Source: Nocardiopsis sp. NRRL B-16309 (GTDB taxonomy: Bacteria; Actinomycetota; Actinomycetes; Streptosporangiales; Streptosporangiaceae). From it: DNA of 64,000 nt. Below, one piece after another: positions 7,480 to 16,529 of this stretch. Both the position numbers and the translations under genes were made by a program. The notes beneath the pieces are model-generated. The model made no database searches and was not told where the DNA came from. It saw only the letters and a program-made list of their open reading frames with translations. Positions within the stretch are counted from its first letter, which is position 1. Each line of letters begins with the position of its first letter. The stretch covers positions 127,598 to 191,597 of the forward strand of contig NZ_LGEC01000126.1 of assembly GCF_001279585.1 (NCBI RefSeq), read 5' to 3'.

Positions 7480-7794
7480 CTACTGGTCCCCGGGAGCGGT
7501 GCCGGTGTGGCCGGTACCGCCCGCCGACTCCTCGGTCTCCCGGCCCGGACGCCCCTTGGGCGGCGGTACCGGATCGAGTCCCCCGGGATGGAAGGGGTGA
7601 CAGCGGGCGATGCGGCGGATTCCCAGCCACAGCCCGCGTGCGGCTCCGTGCACACGCAGCGCCTCGACGGCGTACGCGCTGCACGAAGGGTAGAAACGGC
7701 AGACCGGGGGGAAGAGCGGACTGATGAAGCGTTGGTAGCCCCGAATGGGCAGGATCAGCACGCGCGCGAACGCCGTCGGTCTGTGCTCGGTCAT
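7480..7794 (-). CDS. yidD: Membrane protein insertion efficiency factor YidD
   Basis: Small amphipathic protein assisting YidC. 104 residues with the family core RGYQRFISPLFPPVCRFYPS, then CSAYA and the HPGG motif; the C-terminal 30 residues are a proline/glycine-rich extension. It lies 8 bases after rnpA and 28 before yidC in the usual rpmH-rnpA-yidD-yidC order. Confidence 0.95.
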   Translation of the reverse strand: MTEHRPTAFARVLILPIRGYQRFISPLFPPVCRFYPSCSAYAVEALRVHGAARGLWLGIRRIARCHPFHPGGLDPVPPPKGRPGRETEESAGGTGHTGTAPGDQ

Positions 7795-7802
7795 CGGCTC
7801 GC

Positions 7803-8291
7803 CTACCGTTCCCCGTCCCTGTCGGGACGGCGGTCCACCACTGTCTCGCTGCTGGACGCACCGGTGCCCCGGGCGCGGTGGTCGTGACGGCCACCGCGGT
7901 CCCGGCGAGCGTCCCGGCCGCGTCGACCGTCGCGGCCGCGCCGGGGCCGGGTGGCCGCGGCGAGCGCGCCGTCGATCTGCGCGGCCAGCTCGGACTGCCG
8001 CGCGGTGGCGGCGGAGGGCTTGGCACGTACTACCAGCAGGCTACCGTCAGGCAGCGCGCCGACCCTTGCCCGCATCACGTGCCGCAGACGGCGCTGCACC
8101 CTGTTGCGTACGACGGCGACGCCGACGGACTTGCCGACGACAAAACCGACGCGGGGCGGATCCGCGTCCACCGCGTCCGGGCGCGGCGCGAGGTAGACCA
8201 GGCCGATGGCGTCGCGGGAGGCGCGCCGGCCCGAGCGCATGACGGTGGAGAACTCGGAGCCGCGGCGCATCCGGTTCCTCGACGACAGCAT
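7803..8291 (-). CDS. rnpA: Ribonuclease P protein component
   Basis: Protein subunit of RNase P, which removes tRNA 5' leaders with its RNA. 162 residues, about 40 longer than usual. The core has the N-terminal basic segment RNRMRRGSEFSTVMRSGRR and the RNR signature VRNRVQRRLRHVM (about 60-72). The extra C-terminus is low-complexity and Arg/Asp-rich (RRGRDGRRGRDARRDRGGR), probably disordered and RNA-binding. ATG start with GGAGGGAG upstream. Confidence 0.94.
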   Translation of the reverse strand: MLSSRNRMRRGSEFSTVMRSGRRASRDAIGLVYLAPRPDAVDADPPRVGFVVGKSVGVAVVRNRVQRRLRHVMRARVGALPDGSLLVVRAKPSAATARQSELAAQIDGALAAATRPRRGRDGRRGRDARRDRGGRHDHRARGTGASSSETVVDRRPDRDGER

Positions 8292-8329
8292 CGGTACTCC
8301 CTCCGGCGTCGGCTCCCACGTGTCACACG

Positions 8330-8367
8330 AAAAAGGGACCGGCCGGCGAGAAGGCCGGACCGGTCCC
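8330..8367 (-). terminator. Terminator between rpmH and rnpA
   Basis: On the minus strand a long GC stem (GGGACCGG paired with CCGGTCCC, plus inner GGCC pairs) is followed by TTTTT at 8334-8330. It would end or attenuate transcripts leaving rpmH, so that rnpA receives only part of the flow. Confidence 0.85.
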
Positions 8368-8391
8368 TGAGGTCTTGGTGCTGGGCGTGGC

Positions 8392-8535
8392 CTAGTGGCT
8401 CACGGTCAGCGCCGAGCGTCCCTTGCGGCGCCGCGAGGCGATGATGGCGCGACCGGCGCGCGTACGCATGCGCAGCCGGAAGCCGTGGACCTTCGCGCGA
8501 CGCCGGTTGTTCGGCTGGTACGTACGCTTGCTCAC
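8392..8535 (-). CDS. rpmH: 50S ribosomal protein L34
   Basis: 47-residue very basic protein starting MSKRTYQPNNRRRAKVHGF and containing RMRTRAGRAII, the standard L34 sequence. GTG start with GGAG seven bases upstream. Promoter at 8669-8697 and terminator at 8330-8367, so it may be mostly monocistronic. Confidence 0.97.
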   Translation of the reverse strand: MSKRTYQPNNRRRAKVHGFRLRMRTRAGRAIIASRRRKGRSALTVSH

Positions 8536-8668
8536 TACAGGCTCCAGGGGCGTGTCAGGAAAGTACTACGACAGACCCCCAGGATAAGCGGGGCCTCAGA
8601 GTGCATGTGCCGTGGCCGCGCCGTCATGCGGACATGGGCGCTGGCAGATCATCGGCATAAGCATAAAG

Positions 8669-8697
8669 AAGATACGACGCGACGCGGGTGAGGTCAA
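8669..8697 (-). promoter_or_regulatory. rpmH promoter
   Basis: On the minus strand TTGACC (8697-8692), a 17-base spacer, then TATCTT (8674-8669): a good housekeeping-sigma promoter, 134 bases before the rpmH start. Confidence 0.75.
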
Positions 8698-8763
8698 ATC
8701 GGCCCACGTCACCCGCCTCCGCGGCCCGCCGGACGACCGACCGCACGGCGCCCGCCGGGCGGG

Positions 8764-8999
8764 TTTTCCACAGCGGGGCCGACCCTGTGGCCTGTGGATG
8801 ACCACAACCTGTGGATAACCTGGCGCCGTCGACCGGCCGGCCAAGTCCACCTCGGCTCTACACAGGCTCTGAACAGGGAATTGTGGATAACCCTGCGCCG
8901 CCCGAGCAGGTCTGCCATCCTGTGGATAAACCTGTGTACAACGTGTGGACAACGGCCGATACCTGTGGACACCGGCCCGACGAGGACAAGTTATCCACA
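8764..8999. other. DnaA box cluster upstream of dnaA
   Basis: Perfect boxes (TTATCCACA or TTGTCCACA, either strand) at 8810-8818, 8882-8890, 8921-8929, 8944-8952 and 8991-8999, and near matches at 8764, 8793 and 8964. Four of the five point the same way. They lie 165-400 bases before dnaA and could serve autoregulation of dnaA or form a second arm of the origin. The rest of 8536-9163 holds the rpmH promoter and no supported gene. Confidence 0.88.
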
Positions 9000-9163
9000 G
9001 GTTCGTGGGACCCTGGAACCCCGCCTGTGCACAGCTTCACTGCCCCGGCACCCCTGAGGAGGGAGGACAATGGAGAGCTCACCCCCACGCGCGACGACAC
9101 CGGTCCCCTCCGCCCGCTCCGAACAGACCCGCACCGAAGGGACGACAACCGTGGCAGGTCACC

Positions 9164-11239
9164 TTGGCTGACGCACAGGTCAACCTCGCAATGGTCTGGC
9201 CCAGTGTGCTGGACGGGATCGACAACGACGCCCTTCCCGCGCACCAGCGCGCCTGGCTTCCGCAGACGCGTCCCCTGGGGATGATCGAGGACACCGCGCT
9301 GATCGCGGCGCCCAACGAGTTCACCAAGAAGGTGCTGGAGACCCGCCTGTACCTGGTGATCAGCCAGGCGCTGTCCGCCCACCTGGGCCGGGACGTCCGC
9401 GTGGCGGTGACCGTCGACCCGACCGCGGTGCAGACGCCTCCCCCCACGCCCGTTCCGCCGGCCCCCTTCGCCCCCGAGGACCACGGCCGCCCGCGCGGCT
9501 ACGAGCCGCCCGCGCCCCAGGGCCAGCACGCCCGCCCGGAGTCCGAGCCCTACCGCCCGGCTCCGCGGCGGCCCGTGCCCCAGGAGCAGGTCCGCCACGA
9601 GCCGGGGCACCCGCGGCCCGAGGAGCGGGAGCACCAGGACGGGCCGCGCGAGGAGAGAGGGCACCACGAGCGGGCGCGTCCGGAGCAGGACCGCGGGCAG
9701 CAGCCCCGGGACCAGGACGCGCACCTCTTCCCCCAGGCTCCGAACGGCTACCCAGACCAGGCGCACGCGCCCGCCCCGTCCCAGCCCTCCTCCCGCGCCG
9801 GCGCTCCGGCCGAGCGCGACGGCAGCGACCTGCTGGGACCGGACCGCGCGGGTGAGGACACCTCCCGCCCCGCGCGGGCGCACCCGTCCGGGTACGACGA
9901 GCCGCGGGCCCCCGGCCCCTGGACGGTGGCCGGTCCCACGGCCCCGCCCGCGGCACCCGAGCCCCAGTGGGACCAGCCGCGCGCCACCTGGCAGCAGGAG
10001 AGCCGGGACGGAGCCGCCTGGGACCGGCCCAACCGGTGGGAGACCCCGCGCCACGACCCCGCGCCGACGGGCGAGGAGCACCCGGCGGAGGAGCCCGCGC
10101 CGGCCCCCGCCGAGGACACCCGCCACGACGAGGGGCCGCCGCCCAGGCCCGAGGCCGCCGAGCCGCCCCCCACGCCCCCGGGCCGCTCGCCCGAGATCCC
10201 GCCCGGGGAGCACGCGCGCCTCAATCCCAAGTACACGTTCGACACCTTCGTCATAGGCTCCAGCAACCGCTTCGCCCACGCGGCCTCGGTCGCGGCCGCC
10301 GAGGCGCCGGCCAAGGCCTACAACCCGCTGTTCATCCACGGCGGTTCCGGGCTGGGCAAGACCCACCTCCTGCACGCCATCGGGCACTACACGCACCGCC
10401 TCTACGAGGGGTCCCGGGTGCGCTACGTCAGCTCCGAGGAGTTCACCAACGAGTTCATCAACTCGATCCGGGACGGCAAGGCGGACGGCTTCCGCCGCCG
10501 GTACCGGGACATCGACGTCCTCCTGGTGGACGACATCCAGTTCCTGGAGAACAAGGAGCAGACGCAGGAGGAGTTCTTCCACACCTTCAACACGCTCCAC
10601 AACTCCGACAAGCAGATCGTCATCTCCAGCGACCGGCCGCCCAAGCAGCTGACGACGCTGGAGGACCGGATGCGCAGCCGGTTCGAGTGGGGCCTGCTGA
10701 CCGACGTCCAGCCGCCCGAGCTGGAGACGCGGATCGCGATCCTGCGTAAGAAGGCCGCGCAGGAGGGCCTGGCGGCGCCGCCGGAGGTCCTGGAGTTCAT
10801 CGCCAGCAAGATCTCCACCAACATCCGCGAACTGGAGGGCGCGCTCATCCGCGTCACCGCGTTCGCCAGCCTCAACCGCCAGTCGGTGGACCTGGACCTG
10901 ACCGGGCAGGTCCTGCGCGACCTCGTGCCCAGCACCGAGGTCCCCGAGATCACGGCCGGGTCGATCATGTCCCAGACGGCCGCGTACTTCGGGCTGAGCG
11001 TGGAGGACCTCTGCGGGACCTCGCGGTCGCGCGTGCTGGTGACCGCCCGGCAGATCGCCATGTACCTCTGCCGGGAGCTCACCGACCTCTCCCTGCCCAA
11101 GATCGGGCAGCAGTTCGGCGGCCGGGACCACACGACCGTGATGCACGCCGACCGCAAGGTGCGCGCCCTCATGGCCGAGCGCCGGTCCATCTACAACCAG
11201 GTGCACGAACTCACCAGCCGCATCAAGGACCAGCCCTAG
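9164..11239 (+). CDS. dnaA: Chromosomal replication initiator DnaA
   Basis: AAA+ ATPase that binds DnaA boxes and opens oriC. 691 residues, larger than most because domain II (about 100-345) is a long Pro/Glu/His/Arg-rich linker, as in streptomycetes. Domain I is residues 1-95. Domain III has Walker A GGSGLGKTHLLHA (about 390-402), Walker B VLLVDDIQF and sensor segments. Domain IV has the DNA-binding signature QFGGRDHTTVMHAD. The TTG at 9164 gives MADAQVNLAMVW, matching other actinobacterial starts. Upstream ATG/GTG codons in frame would add non-conserved residues. DnaA boxes lie on both sides of the gene. Confidence 0.96.
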   Translation: MADAQVNLAMVWPSVLDGIDNDALPAHQRAWLPQTRPLGMIEDTALIAAPNEFTKKVLETRLYLVISQALSAHLGRDVRVAVTVDPTAVQTPPPTPVPPAPFAPEDHGRPRGYEPPAPQGQHARPESEPYRPAPRRPVPQEQVRHEPGHPRPEEREHQDGPREERGHHERARPEQDRGQQPRDQDAHLFPQAPNGYPDQAHAPAPSQPSSRAGAPAERDGSDLLGPDRAGEDTSRPARAHPSGYDEPRAPGPWTVAGPTAPPAAPEPQWDQPRATWQQESRDGAAWDRPNRWETPRHDPAPTGEEHPAEEPAPAPAEDTRHDEGPPPRPEAAEPPPTPPGRSPEIPPGEHARLNPKYTFDTFVIGSSNRFAHAASVAAAEAPAKAYNPLFIHGGSGLGKTHLLHAIGHYTHRLYEGSRVRYVSSEEFTNEFINSIRDGKADGFRRRYRDIDVLLVDDIQFLENKEQTQEEFFHTFNTLHNSDKQIVISSDRPPKQLTTLEDRMRSRFEWGLLTDVQPPELETRIAILRKKAAQEGLAAPPEVLEFIASKISTNIRELEGALIRVTAFASLNRQSVDLDLTGQVLRDLVPSTEVPEITAGSIMSQTAAYFGLSVEDLCGTSRSRVLVTARQIAMYLCRELTDLSLPKIGQQFGGRDHTTVMHADRKVRALMAERRSIYNQVHELTSRIKDQP

Positions 11240-11312
11240 GGCCAGGGCGTGGGCGGTGGGACGGGCGGGGCGGCGCACGGGCTGTGGGCCGCCCCGAGTC
11301 GTGTCCGGAGAG

Positions 11313-12009
11313 TTATCCACAGGTTGTGGGGACAACCGGCGCGCGAGCGGCGGTTCCGGTACGTGCCGGGACGACCCTCCCGGCGCCGCGCACGGCTCCG
11401 GCCGCGCCGCCCCGACCTCCTCCTACACCGCCGTGCGGCCCCGTGTGGGCCGCGCTGTTGCCCTGCCCACATCCGGGTGCCGCCCCCTGGCCACCGTTCT
11501 CACCTGCGGCGTCGTACACACGCCGGACGCGCGCCTGTGGACAAAGCTGTGCACGGCCTCTTTGCCCCGGTTCGCGTGCTCTGCGCGGCGGCCCCGAAAA
11601 AAGTTTCCAGGTTTCTTGGCCGAGTTATCCACAGGAAGGGCTCGAATTCTGTGGATAAGCATGTGGACAACCTGTGGACAAGGGCGCCGAAGTTGTGGGT
11701 AACCGAGTCGGTTCTGTGGACGGACCGATGAACGCCCGGAGGGCTCCAGCCGCTGCGCCTGTGGAGAACCTGGGGAAAACCTGTGGACGCGGCTGTGGAC
11801 GGAGTGTGGACAAGCTGTGGGCCCCTCTGGCCGTCCACAGGCACCCCGAGTTACGCACAGGGTCGTCCACAGGCTCTGTGGATAAAAATTCCGGTGTTGA
11901 CCTGGTAAAACAAGGGTTATCCACACTATCCACAGGCCCTACTACTACGACGCACCTTCATTAGCCCAGATGTGGCTTCTCAACCGCTCCGCGGAAAAAC
12001 TGTGGACAA
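11313..12009. other. oriC: Replication origin oriC
   Basis: The 1,055 bp dnaA-dnaN gap holds ten perfect DnaA boxes: 11313, 11536, 11625, 11650, 11662, 11673, 11805, 11877, 11917 and 12001 (first base of each 9-mer). At least eight close variants occur, for example at 11694, 11715, 11760, 11782, 11794, 11851, 11863 and 11926. An AT-richer segment, 11881-11920 (GATAAAAATT ... GGTAAAACAAGG), is a candidate unwinding element. Location between dnaA and dnaN and a high box count match the Streptomyces origin. Nothing else is seen in 11240-12294. Confidence 0.93.
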
Positions 12010-12294
12010 AGCGATGAGTCGGCAGCGACGGCGGCGCCCTCCCGAGATGTCAGCGGCAGCGGAGGAATCCGGGTAACGTGTGGTCTCGCCCCTGTCCTGC
12101 GCCGCCCGATCGGAGCGGTGACCCCAACGGGATCCGAGGGCCCTCCCCGGTGGCACCGACCGGAGTCCGCACACACCCTGTGGACGACGCCCACCCGCCG
12201 ACTCCGGAGACCTCGGACCACCCCTTCAGACACCACGAGCTGCAACGTTGAGGCTGCGACCGGTCCGCCGGTCGTGCGGAAAGTGAGTCGGAAA

Positions 12295-13434
12295 GTGAAG
12301 TTCCGGGTCGAACGCGACGTACTGGCCGACGCAGTCGCCTGGACCGCGCGCACACTCCCGACGCGCCCCTCGGTCCCGGTGCTCGTCGGCGTCCTGCTCG
12401 ACGCAGGAGAGTTCGACGGCAGGCAGCAGGTCCGCCTGGCCGGTTTCGACTACGAGGTCTCCACCCAGGCCGCGGTCGACGTCGATGTGGACGAGCCGGG
12501 CCAGGTCCTGGTCCCCGGCAAGCTGCTGGCCGAGATCACCCGCAACCTGCCTCCACAGGTCGTGGAGGTCGCCACCGACGGCCCCAAGGTCGTCGTCAGC
12601 TGCGGTAGCGCCAAGTTCACGCTCACCACCATGCCGGTCGAGGACTACCCCACTCTTCCGGAGATGCCCGGTGTGAGCGGGACGGTCGGCAGCGACGCCT
12701 TCGCCGCCGCGGTGAGCCAGGTGGCGGTGGCCGCCGGCCGCGACGACACCCTGCCGATGCTGACCGGCGTCCGGGTCGAGATCGAGGGCGAGACCATCAC
12801 CCTCGCCTCCACCGACCGCTACCGCCTGGCCGTGCGCGAGCTGACCTGGAAGCCGGAGAACCCCGAGCTGTCGGCGGTCGCGCTGGTCCCGGCCAAGACC
12901 CTCCACGACACCGCCAAGTCCCTCACCTCGGGCGCCGAGGTCTCCGTGGCGCTCTCCAGCGGCGACGGCGGCGAGGGCATGATCGGCTTCGAGGGCGGCG
13001 GCCGCCGCACCACCTCCCGCCTGCTGGACGGGGAGTTCCCCAAGTACCGCGCGCTGCTGCCGGACAGCTTCAACACCGTCGCCGAGGTGAGCCGCTCCGA
13101 GTTCGTCGAGGCGGTCAAGCGCGTCTCCCTGGTCGCCGAGCGCAACACGCCGCTGCGGCTGGCGTTCTCCCAGGGCCGCCTGGTCCTGGAGGCCGGTACC
13201 GGCGAGGACGCCCAGGCCGTCGAGGTCCTGGAGGCCGACCTGGACGGCGAGGACATCCAGATCGCGTTCAACTCCGGGTTCCTGCTGGACGGGCTCGGCG
13301 CCATCGGCACCGACGTGGCCCGCCTGCACTTCACCACCTCGACCAAGCCCGCGATCCTCACGGGCAAGCCGGCCGAGGAGGGCGCGCCCGCCCAGTACCG
13401 CTACCTGATCATGCCGGTGCGCCTGTCCGGCTGA
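12295..13434 (+). CDS. dnaN: DNA polymerase III beta subunit (sliding clamp)
   Basis: Ring-shaped processivity clamp; three similar domains over 379 residues. The start MKFRVERDVLADAVAW is the typical N-terminus, and the C-terminal YRYLIMPVRL is the conserved end that forms the protein-binding pocket. The GTG at 12295 is chosen because it gives this N-terminus; the frame is open further upstream but those residues are unlike the family. The ribosome binding site is weak. Confidence 0.96.
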   Translation: MKFRVERDVLADAVAWTARTLPTRPSVPVLVGVLLDAGEFDGRQQVRLAGFDYEVSTQAAVDVDVDEPGQVLVPGKLLAEITRNLPPQVVEVATDGPKVVVSCGSAKFTLTTMPVEDYPTLPEMPGVSGTVGSDAFAAAVSQVAVAAGRDDTLPMLTGVRVEIEGETITLASTDRYRLAVRELTWKPENPELSAVALVPAKTLHDTAKSLTSGAEVSVALSSGDGGEGMIGFEGGGRRTTSRLLDGEFPKYRALLPDSFNTVAEVSRSEFVEAVKRVSLVAERNTPLRLAFSQGRLVLEAGTGEDAQAVEVLEADLDGEDIQIAFNSGFLLDGLGAIGTDVARLHFTTSTKPAILTGKPAEEGAPAQYRYLIMPVRLSG

Positions 13435-13536
13435 TCCGCGACGGGTTCGATTGACTGGCGTCCGCCGCCGCCCCGAGCACACCGCCCGGGCCGACCGGCG
13501 TCCACATGTCCACAGGTGGCGAAGGGGAGCGAACAC

Positions 13537-14442
13537 ATGCAACTCGGAATGATCGGGCTCGGGAAGATGGGCGGCAACATGGCCGCCCGGCTCCGGGAGA
13601 AGGGCCACGACGTCGTCGGCTTCGACGTGATGTCGCCGGAGCGGGACGTCGACACGCTCCAGGACCTGGTCTCGCGGCTGGCCGCGCCCCGCGTCGTGTG
13701 GGTCATGGTCCCCTCGGGCGACCCCACGGTCACCACCATCAACGAGCTGCGCGACCTCCTCCAGGAGGGCGACCTCGTCATCGAGGGCGGCAACTCCCAC
13801 TACGTGGACGACCGCACGCGCGCCGACGACCTCGCCGCCAAGGGCATCGGCTACCTCGACGTCGGCGTCAGCGGCGGTGTCTGGGGCCGGCAGAACGGCT
13901 ACGGCATCATGGTCGGCGGCCGGGCGGAGGAGGTCGAGCGCGCGCGTCCGGTCTTCGACTCCCTGACCCCCGACGAGGGCGGCGGCTTCGTGCACGCCGG
14001 GGCGGTCGGTGCCGGGCACTTCGTGAAGATGGTCCACAACGGCATCGAGTACGGCATGATGCAGTCCTTCGCCGAGGGCTTCGAGCTCATGACCGCCTCC
14101 GGCATCGTGGACGACGTCCCGGGCACCTTCGAGAGCTGGCGCGAGGGCACGGTCGTGCGCTCCTGGCTGCTCGACCTGCTGAGCCGGGCCCTGGAGGAGG
14201 ACCCCGACCTCTCCGAGCTGCGCGGCTACGCGGAGGACTCCGGTGAGGGCCGCTGGACCGTCCAGGCCGCCGTCGACCACGCCGTGCCGGCCCCGGCGAT
14301 GACCGCCGCGCTGTTCGCCCGCTTCGCCTCGCGGCAGGACGACAGCCCCGCGATGAAGGTCGTCGCCGCCCTGCGCAACCAGTTCGGCGGACACGCGGTC
14401 ACCAAGTCCGACCCGGACCCGCGCACGCCCTCCCGCGACTAG
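13537..14442 (+). CDS. gnd: 6-phosphogluconate dehydrogenase, short type
   Basis: Oxidative decarboxylation of 6-phosphogluconate to ribulose 5-phosphate. 301 residues, the short form usual beside actinobacterial dnaN. NAD(P)-binding motif GLGKMGGNMA at the N-terminus, substrate signature VIEGGNSHY and the active-site segment GHFVKMVHNGIEYGMMQ. ATG start with AAGGGGAG seven bases upstream; the frame also runs 21 bases further upstream without a better start. Confidence 0.93.
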   Translation: MQLGMIGLGKMGGNMAARLREKGHDVVGFDVMSPERDVDTLQDLVSRLAAPRVVWVMVPSGDPTVTTINELRDLLQEGDLVIEGGNSHYVDDRTRADDLAAKGIGYLDVGVSGGVWGRQNGYGIMVGGRAEEVERARPVFDSLTPDEGGGFVHAGAVGAGHFVKMVHNGIEYGMMQSFAEGFELMTASGIVDDVPGTFESWREGTVVRSWLLDLLSRALEEDPDLSELRGYAEDSGEGRWTVQAAVDHAVPAPAMTAALFARFASRQDDSPAMKVVAALRNQFGGHAVTKSDPDPRTPSRD

Positions 14443-14758
14443 GGTCCAGGGGCCCTCGCGGGGCGCGTGCGCACAGGCGGCGCCGCGCCCGCGGGATCGG
14501 CCCCGTACCCGGAGCTGACCCGCGGCGGGGATCCGTCCCGGGAACCGCCAACGGGCGCGGGACGGGTGCCGCCGGGGTCCTGGAGGATCCCGAGGCGGGT
14601 GCGTAGGAAGGGACCGTGCCGCAGGCGTCCGCTGAGGACCGTGGCGGGCACGGGCGCACACACCGGAGCGGCCCCCGCGTCCCCTTCGACCCGGTTCCCG
14701 GCCACGCGGGCGCCCGACCAAGCGAGCGAAGCGAGCCAGCGACACAGAGGAAGGCCGG
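14443..14758. other. Gene-free gap between gnd and recF
   Basis: 316 bases of very GC-rich sequence. I see no convincing promoter, repeat or coding frame apart from the recF ribosome binding site (GAGGAAGG) just before 14759. Confidence 0.5.
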
Positions 14759-15895
14759 ATGTACGTCTCCCACCTGCAACTGGCCGACTTCCGGTCCTAC
14801 ACCTCCGCGCTGGTGGAGATGGGGCCGGGCGTGAGCGTCTTCGTCGGCGCCAACGGCCAGGGCAAGACCAACCTCGTCGAGGCCGTCGGCTACGTCGCCG
14901 CGCTGAGCAGTCACCGCGTCTCCTCGGACACCCCGCTGGTCCGCCGGGGCGCGCCGCGGGCGATCGTCCGGGCCAAGGTCGTGCGCGACGAGCGCTCGAT
15001 GGTCGTCGACCTGGAGCTCAATCCCGGCCGTGCCAACCGCGCCCGCCTCAACCAGTCGCCCGTCAGCCGGCCCCGCGAGGTGCTGGGCGTGCTCCGCACC
15101 GTGCTGTTCGCTCCCGAGGATCTGGCCCTGGTCAAGGGCGACCCCGGTGAGCGGCGCCGGTTCCTGGACGACCTGCTCGTGGCGCGGGCGCCGCGAATGG
15201 CGGGCGTGCGCTCCGACTACGACCGGGTGCTCAAACAGCGCAACGCGCTGCTGAAGTCGGCCTCGGCGCAGTTCTTCAGACGCGGCGGGCCGGACCCGGA
15301 CCTCAGCACCCTGGAGGTGTGGGACGACCACCTGGCGCGGGTGGGGGCCGAACTCCTCGCGGCGCGCCTGGACCTGGTCGCCGCGCTGCGCCCGCTGGTC
15401 GACCAGGCCTACGCGGGGCTGACCGACTCCGGCGGCCCGGCCGTGCCCGCCTACCGCCCCTCCTGGGCGGAGGAGGGGGTCGAGCTCCCCGCCGACCGTC
15501 CACAGCTTGTGGACGCACTGCGCGCGGCCATGGCCGGGGCGCGGGAGCGCGAACTCCAGCGCGGGGTCAGCCTGGTCGGCCCGCACCGCGACGACCTGCT
15601 GCTGAGCCTGGGCGAGCTGCCCGCGAAGGGGTACGCGAGCCAGGGCGAGTCGTGGTCCTTCGCGCTGTCGCTGAAGCTGGCCGCCTTCGAGCTCCTGCGG
15701 GCCGACGGCGACGACCCCGTCCTCATCCTCGACGACGTGTTCGCCGAGCTGGACACCGAGCGGCGCCGGCGTCTGGCCGAGCGGGTCCGCGACGCCGAGC
15801 AGGTGCTGGTGACCGCGGCGGTGCCGGACGACATCCCCCGGGAACTCGACGGCGCGCGCTTCGGGGTACGCGAGGGGAGCGTCGAGAGTGAGTGA
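14759..15895 (+). CDS. recF: DNA repair protein RecF
   Basis: SMC-like ATPase that helps load RecA at gapped DNA. 378 residues with N-terminal HLQLADFRSY, Walker A GANGQGKTNLVEA (about 28-40), the signature SQGESWSFALSLKLA and Walker B PVLILDDVFAELD. The stop overlaps the next gene by eight bases. An inverted DnaA-box-like pair lies inside the gene at 15498-15514. Confidence 0.96.
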   Translation: MYVSHLQLADFRSYTSALVEMGPGVSVFVGANGQGKTNLVEAVGYVAALSSHRVSSDTPLVRRGAPRAIVRAKVVRDERSMVVDLELNPGRANRARLNQSPVSRPREVLGVLRTVLFAPEDLALVKGDPGERRRFLDDLLVARAPRMAGVRSDYDRVLKQRNALLKSASAQFFRRGGPDPDLSTLEVWDDHLARVGAELLAARLDLVAALRPLVDQAYAGLTDSGGPAVPAYRPSWAEEGVELPADRPQLVDALRAAMAGARERELQRGVSLVGPHRDDLLLSLGELPAKGYASQGESWSFALSLKLAAFELLRADGDDPVLILDDVFAELDTERRRRLAERVRDAEQVLVTAAVPDDIPRELDGARFGVREGSVESE

Positions 15896-16529
15896 GGCCC
15901 GTCCACAGCCTGTGGATCCACGATCCGGCCAGGGGGCGTTCGGACCCGGGCCCGGGCCGGCCGCCGGCCGGGTCCGCCCACAGCCTGTGGACAGAACCGC
16001 GCCCGGCGCCTCCCCCGACGCGGTGCGCCCCGGTGCGGCCGAGCCGGGCGCGTCCTCTCCTCCCCCCTCCCCCGGTCCCGCGTCCGGGGACCCCGCCCCG
16101 CCCGCGGCGTCCGGCGCCGACCTCGCCCGGCAGGCCCTGGCGCGGGCCCGCGCCGAGGCCCGCGAACGCGGGGCGGTCCCCCGCGGGGCACCGCGCGCCC
16201 GGCGGCGTGGCCGGTTCCGGTCACGCAACGAGCCCCAGCTGTTCGGGGACGCGGTCCGCACGTGGCTGATCGACCACGGCTGGCAGGAACAGGTCGCGAT
16301 CGGCGGGGTGTTCGGCCGGTGGGCGGACATCGTGGGCGCGTTCAACGCCGAGCACCTCCGTCCGGAGAGCTTTTCGGACGGAGAACTCGTCGTCGTAGCC
16401 GATTCGCCGACCATGGCCGCCCACGCACGCGCGATGGTGCGGGATCTCATGCGCCGGCTCAACGAGGAGTTGGGCGAGGGGACGGTCGTCGCGGTCACGG
16501 TCAAGGGACCCGGTTCCCGGCGTCGATAA
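15888..16529 (+). CDS. DUF721 family protein, DciA-like
   Basis: 213 residues. The first 110 are a Pro/Ala/Gly-rich leader; the C-terminal half is the DUF721 domain (RTWLIDHGWQEQVAIGGVF ... RWADIVG ... ELVVVADSPTMAAHARAM). DciA-type DUF721 proteins load the replicative helicase in bacteria lacking DnaC/DnaI, so a role at the nearby origin is plausible. GTG start eight bases inside recF indicates coupling. The leader repeats PQPVD twice, encoded by the inverted DnaA-box halves at 15902-15916 and 15978-15990. Confidence 0.88.
   Translation: MSEARPQPVDPRSGQGAFGPGPGPAAGRVRPQPVDRTAPGASPDAVRPGAAEPGASSPPPSPGPASGDPAPPAASGADLARQALARARAEARERGAVPRGAPRARRRGRFRSRNEPQLFGDAVRTWLIDHGWQEQVAIGGVFGRWADIVGAFNAEHLRPESFSDGELVVVADSPTMAAHARAMVRDLMRRLNEELGEGTVVAVTVKGPGSRRR

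Noticed and set aside
8858..11335. Long antisense frame (825 codons) opposite dnaA
   Set aside because: dnaA is certain on the plus strand. In high-GC DNA the opposite strand is often open over a real gene; no ribosome site or domain was seen.
11897..11928. Possible dnaN promoter (TTGACC at 11897)
   Set aside because: No -10-like hexamer at 16-19 bases; the region is filled with DnaA boxes.
12226..14745. Long minus-strand frame opposite dnaN and gnd
   Set aside because: Low-complexity Arg/Gly-rich translation antisense to two conserved genes; composition artefact.
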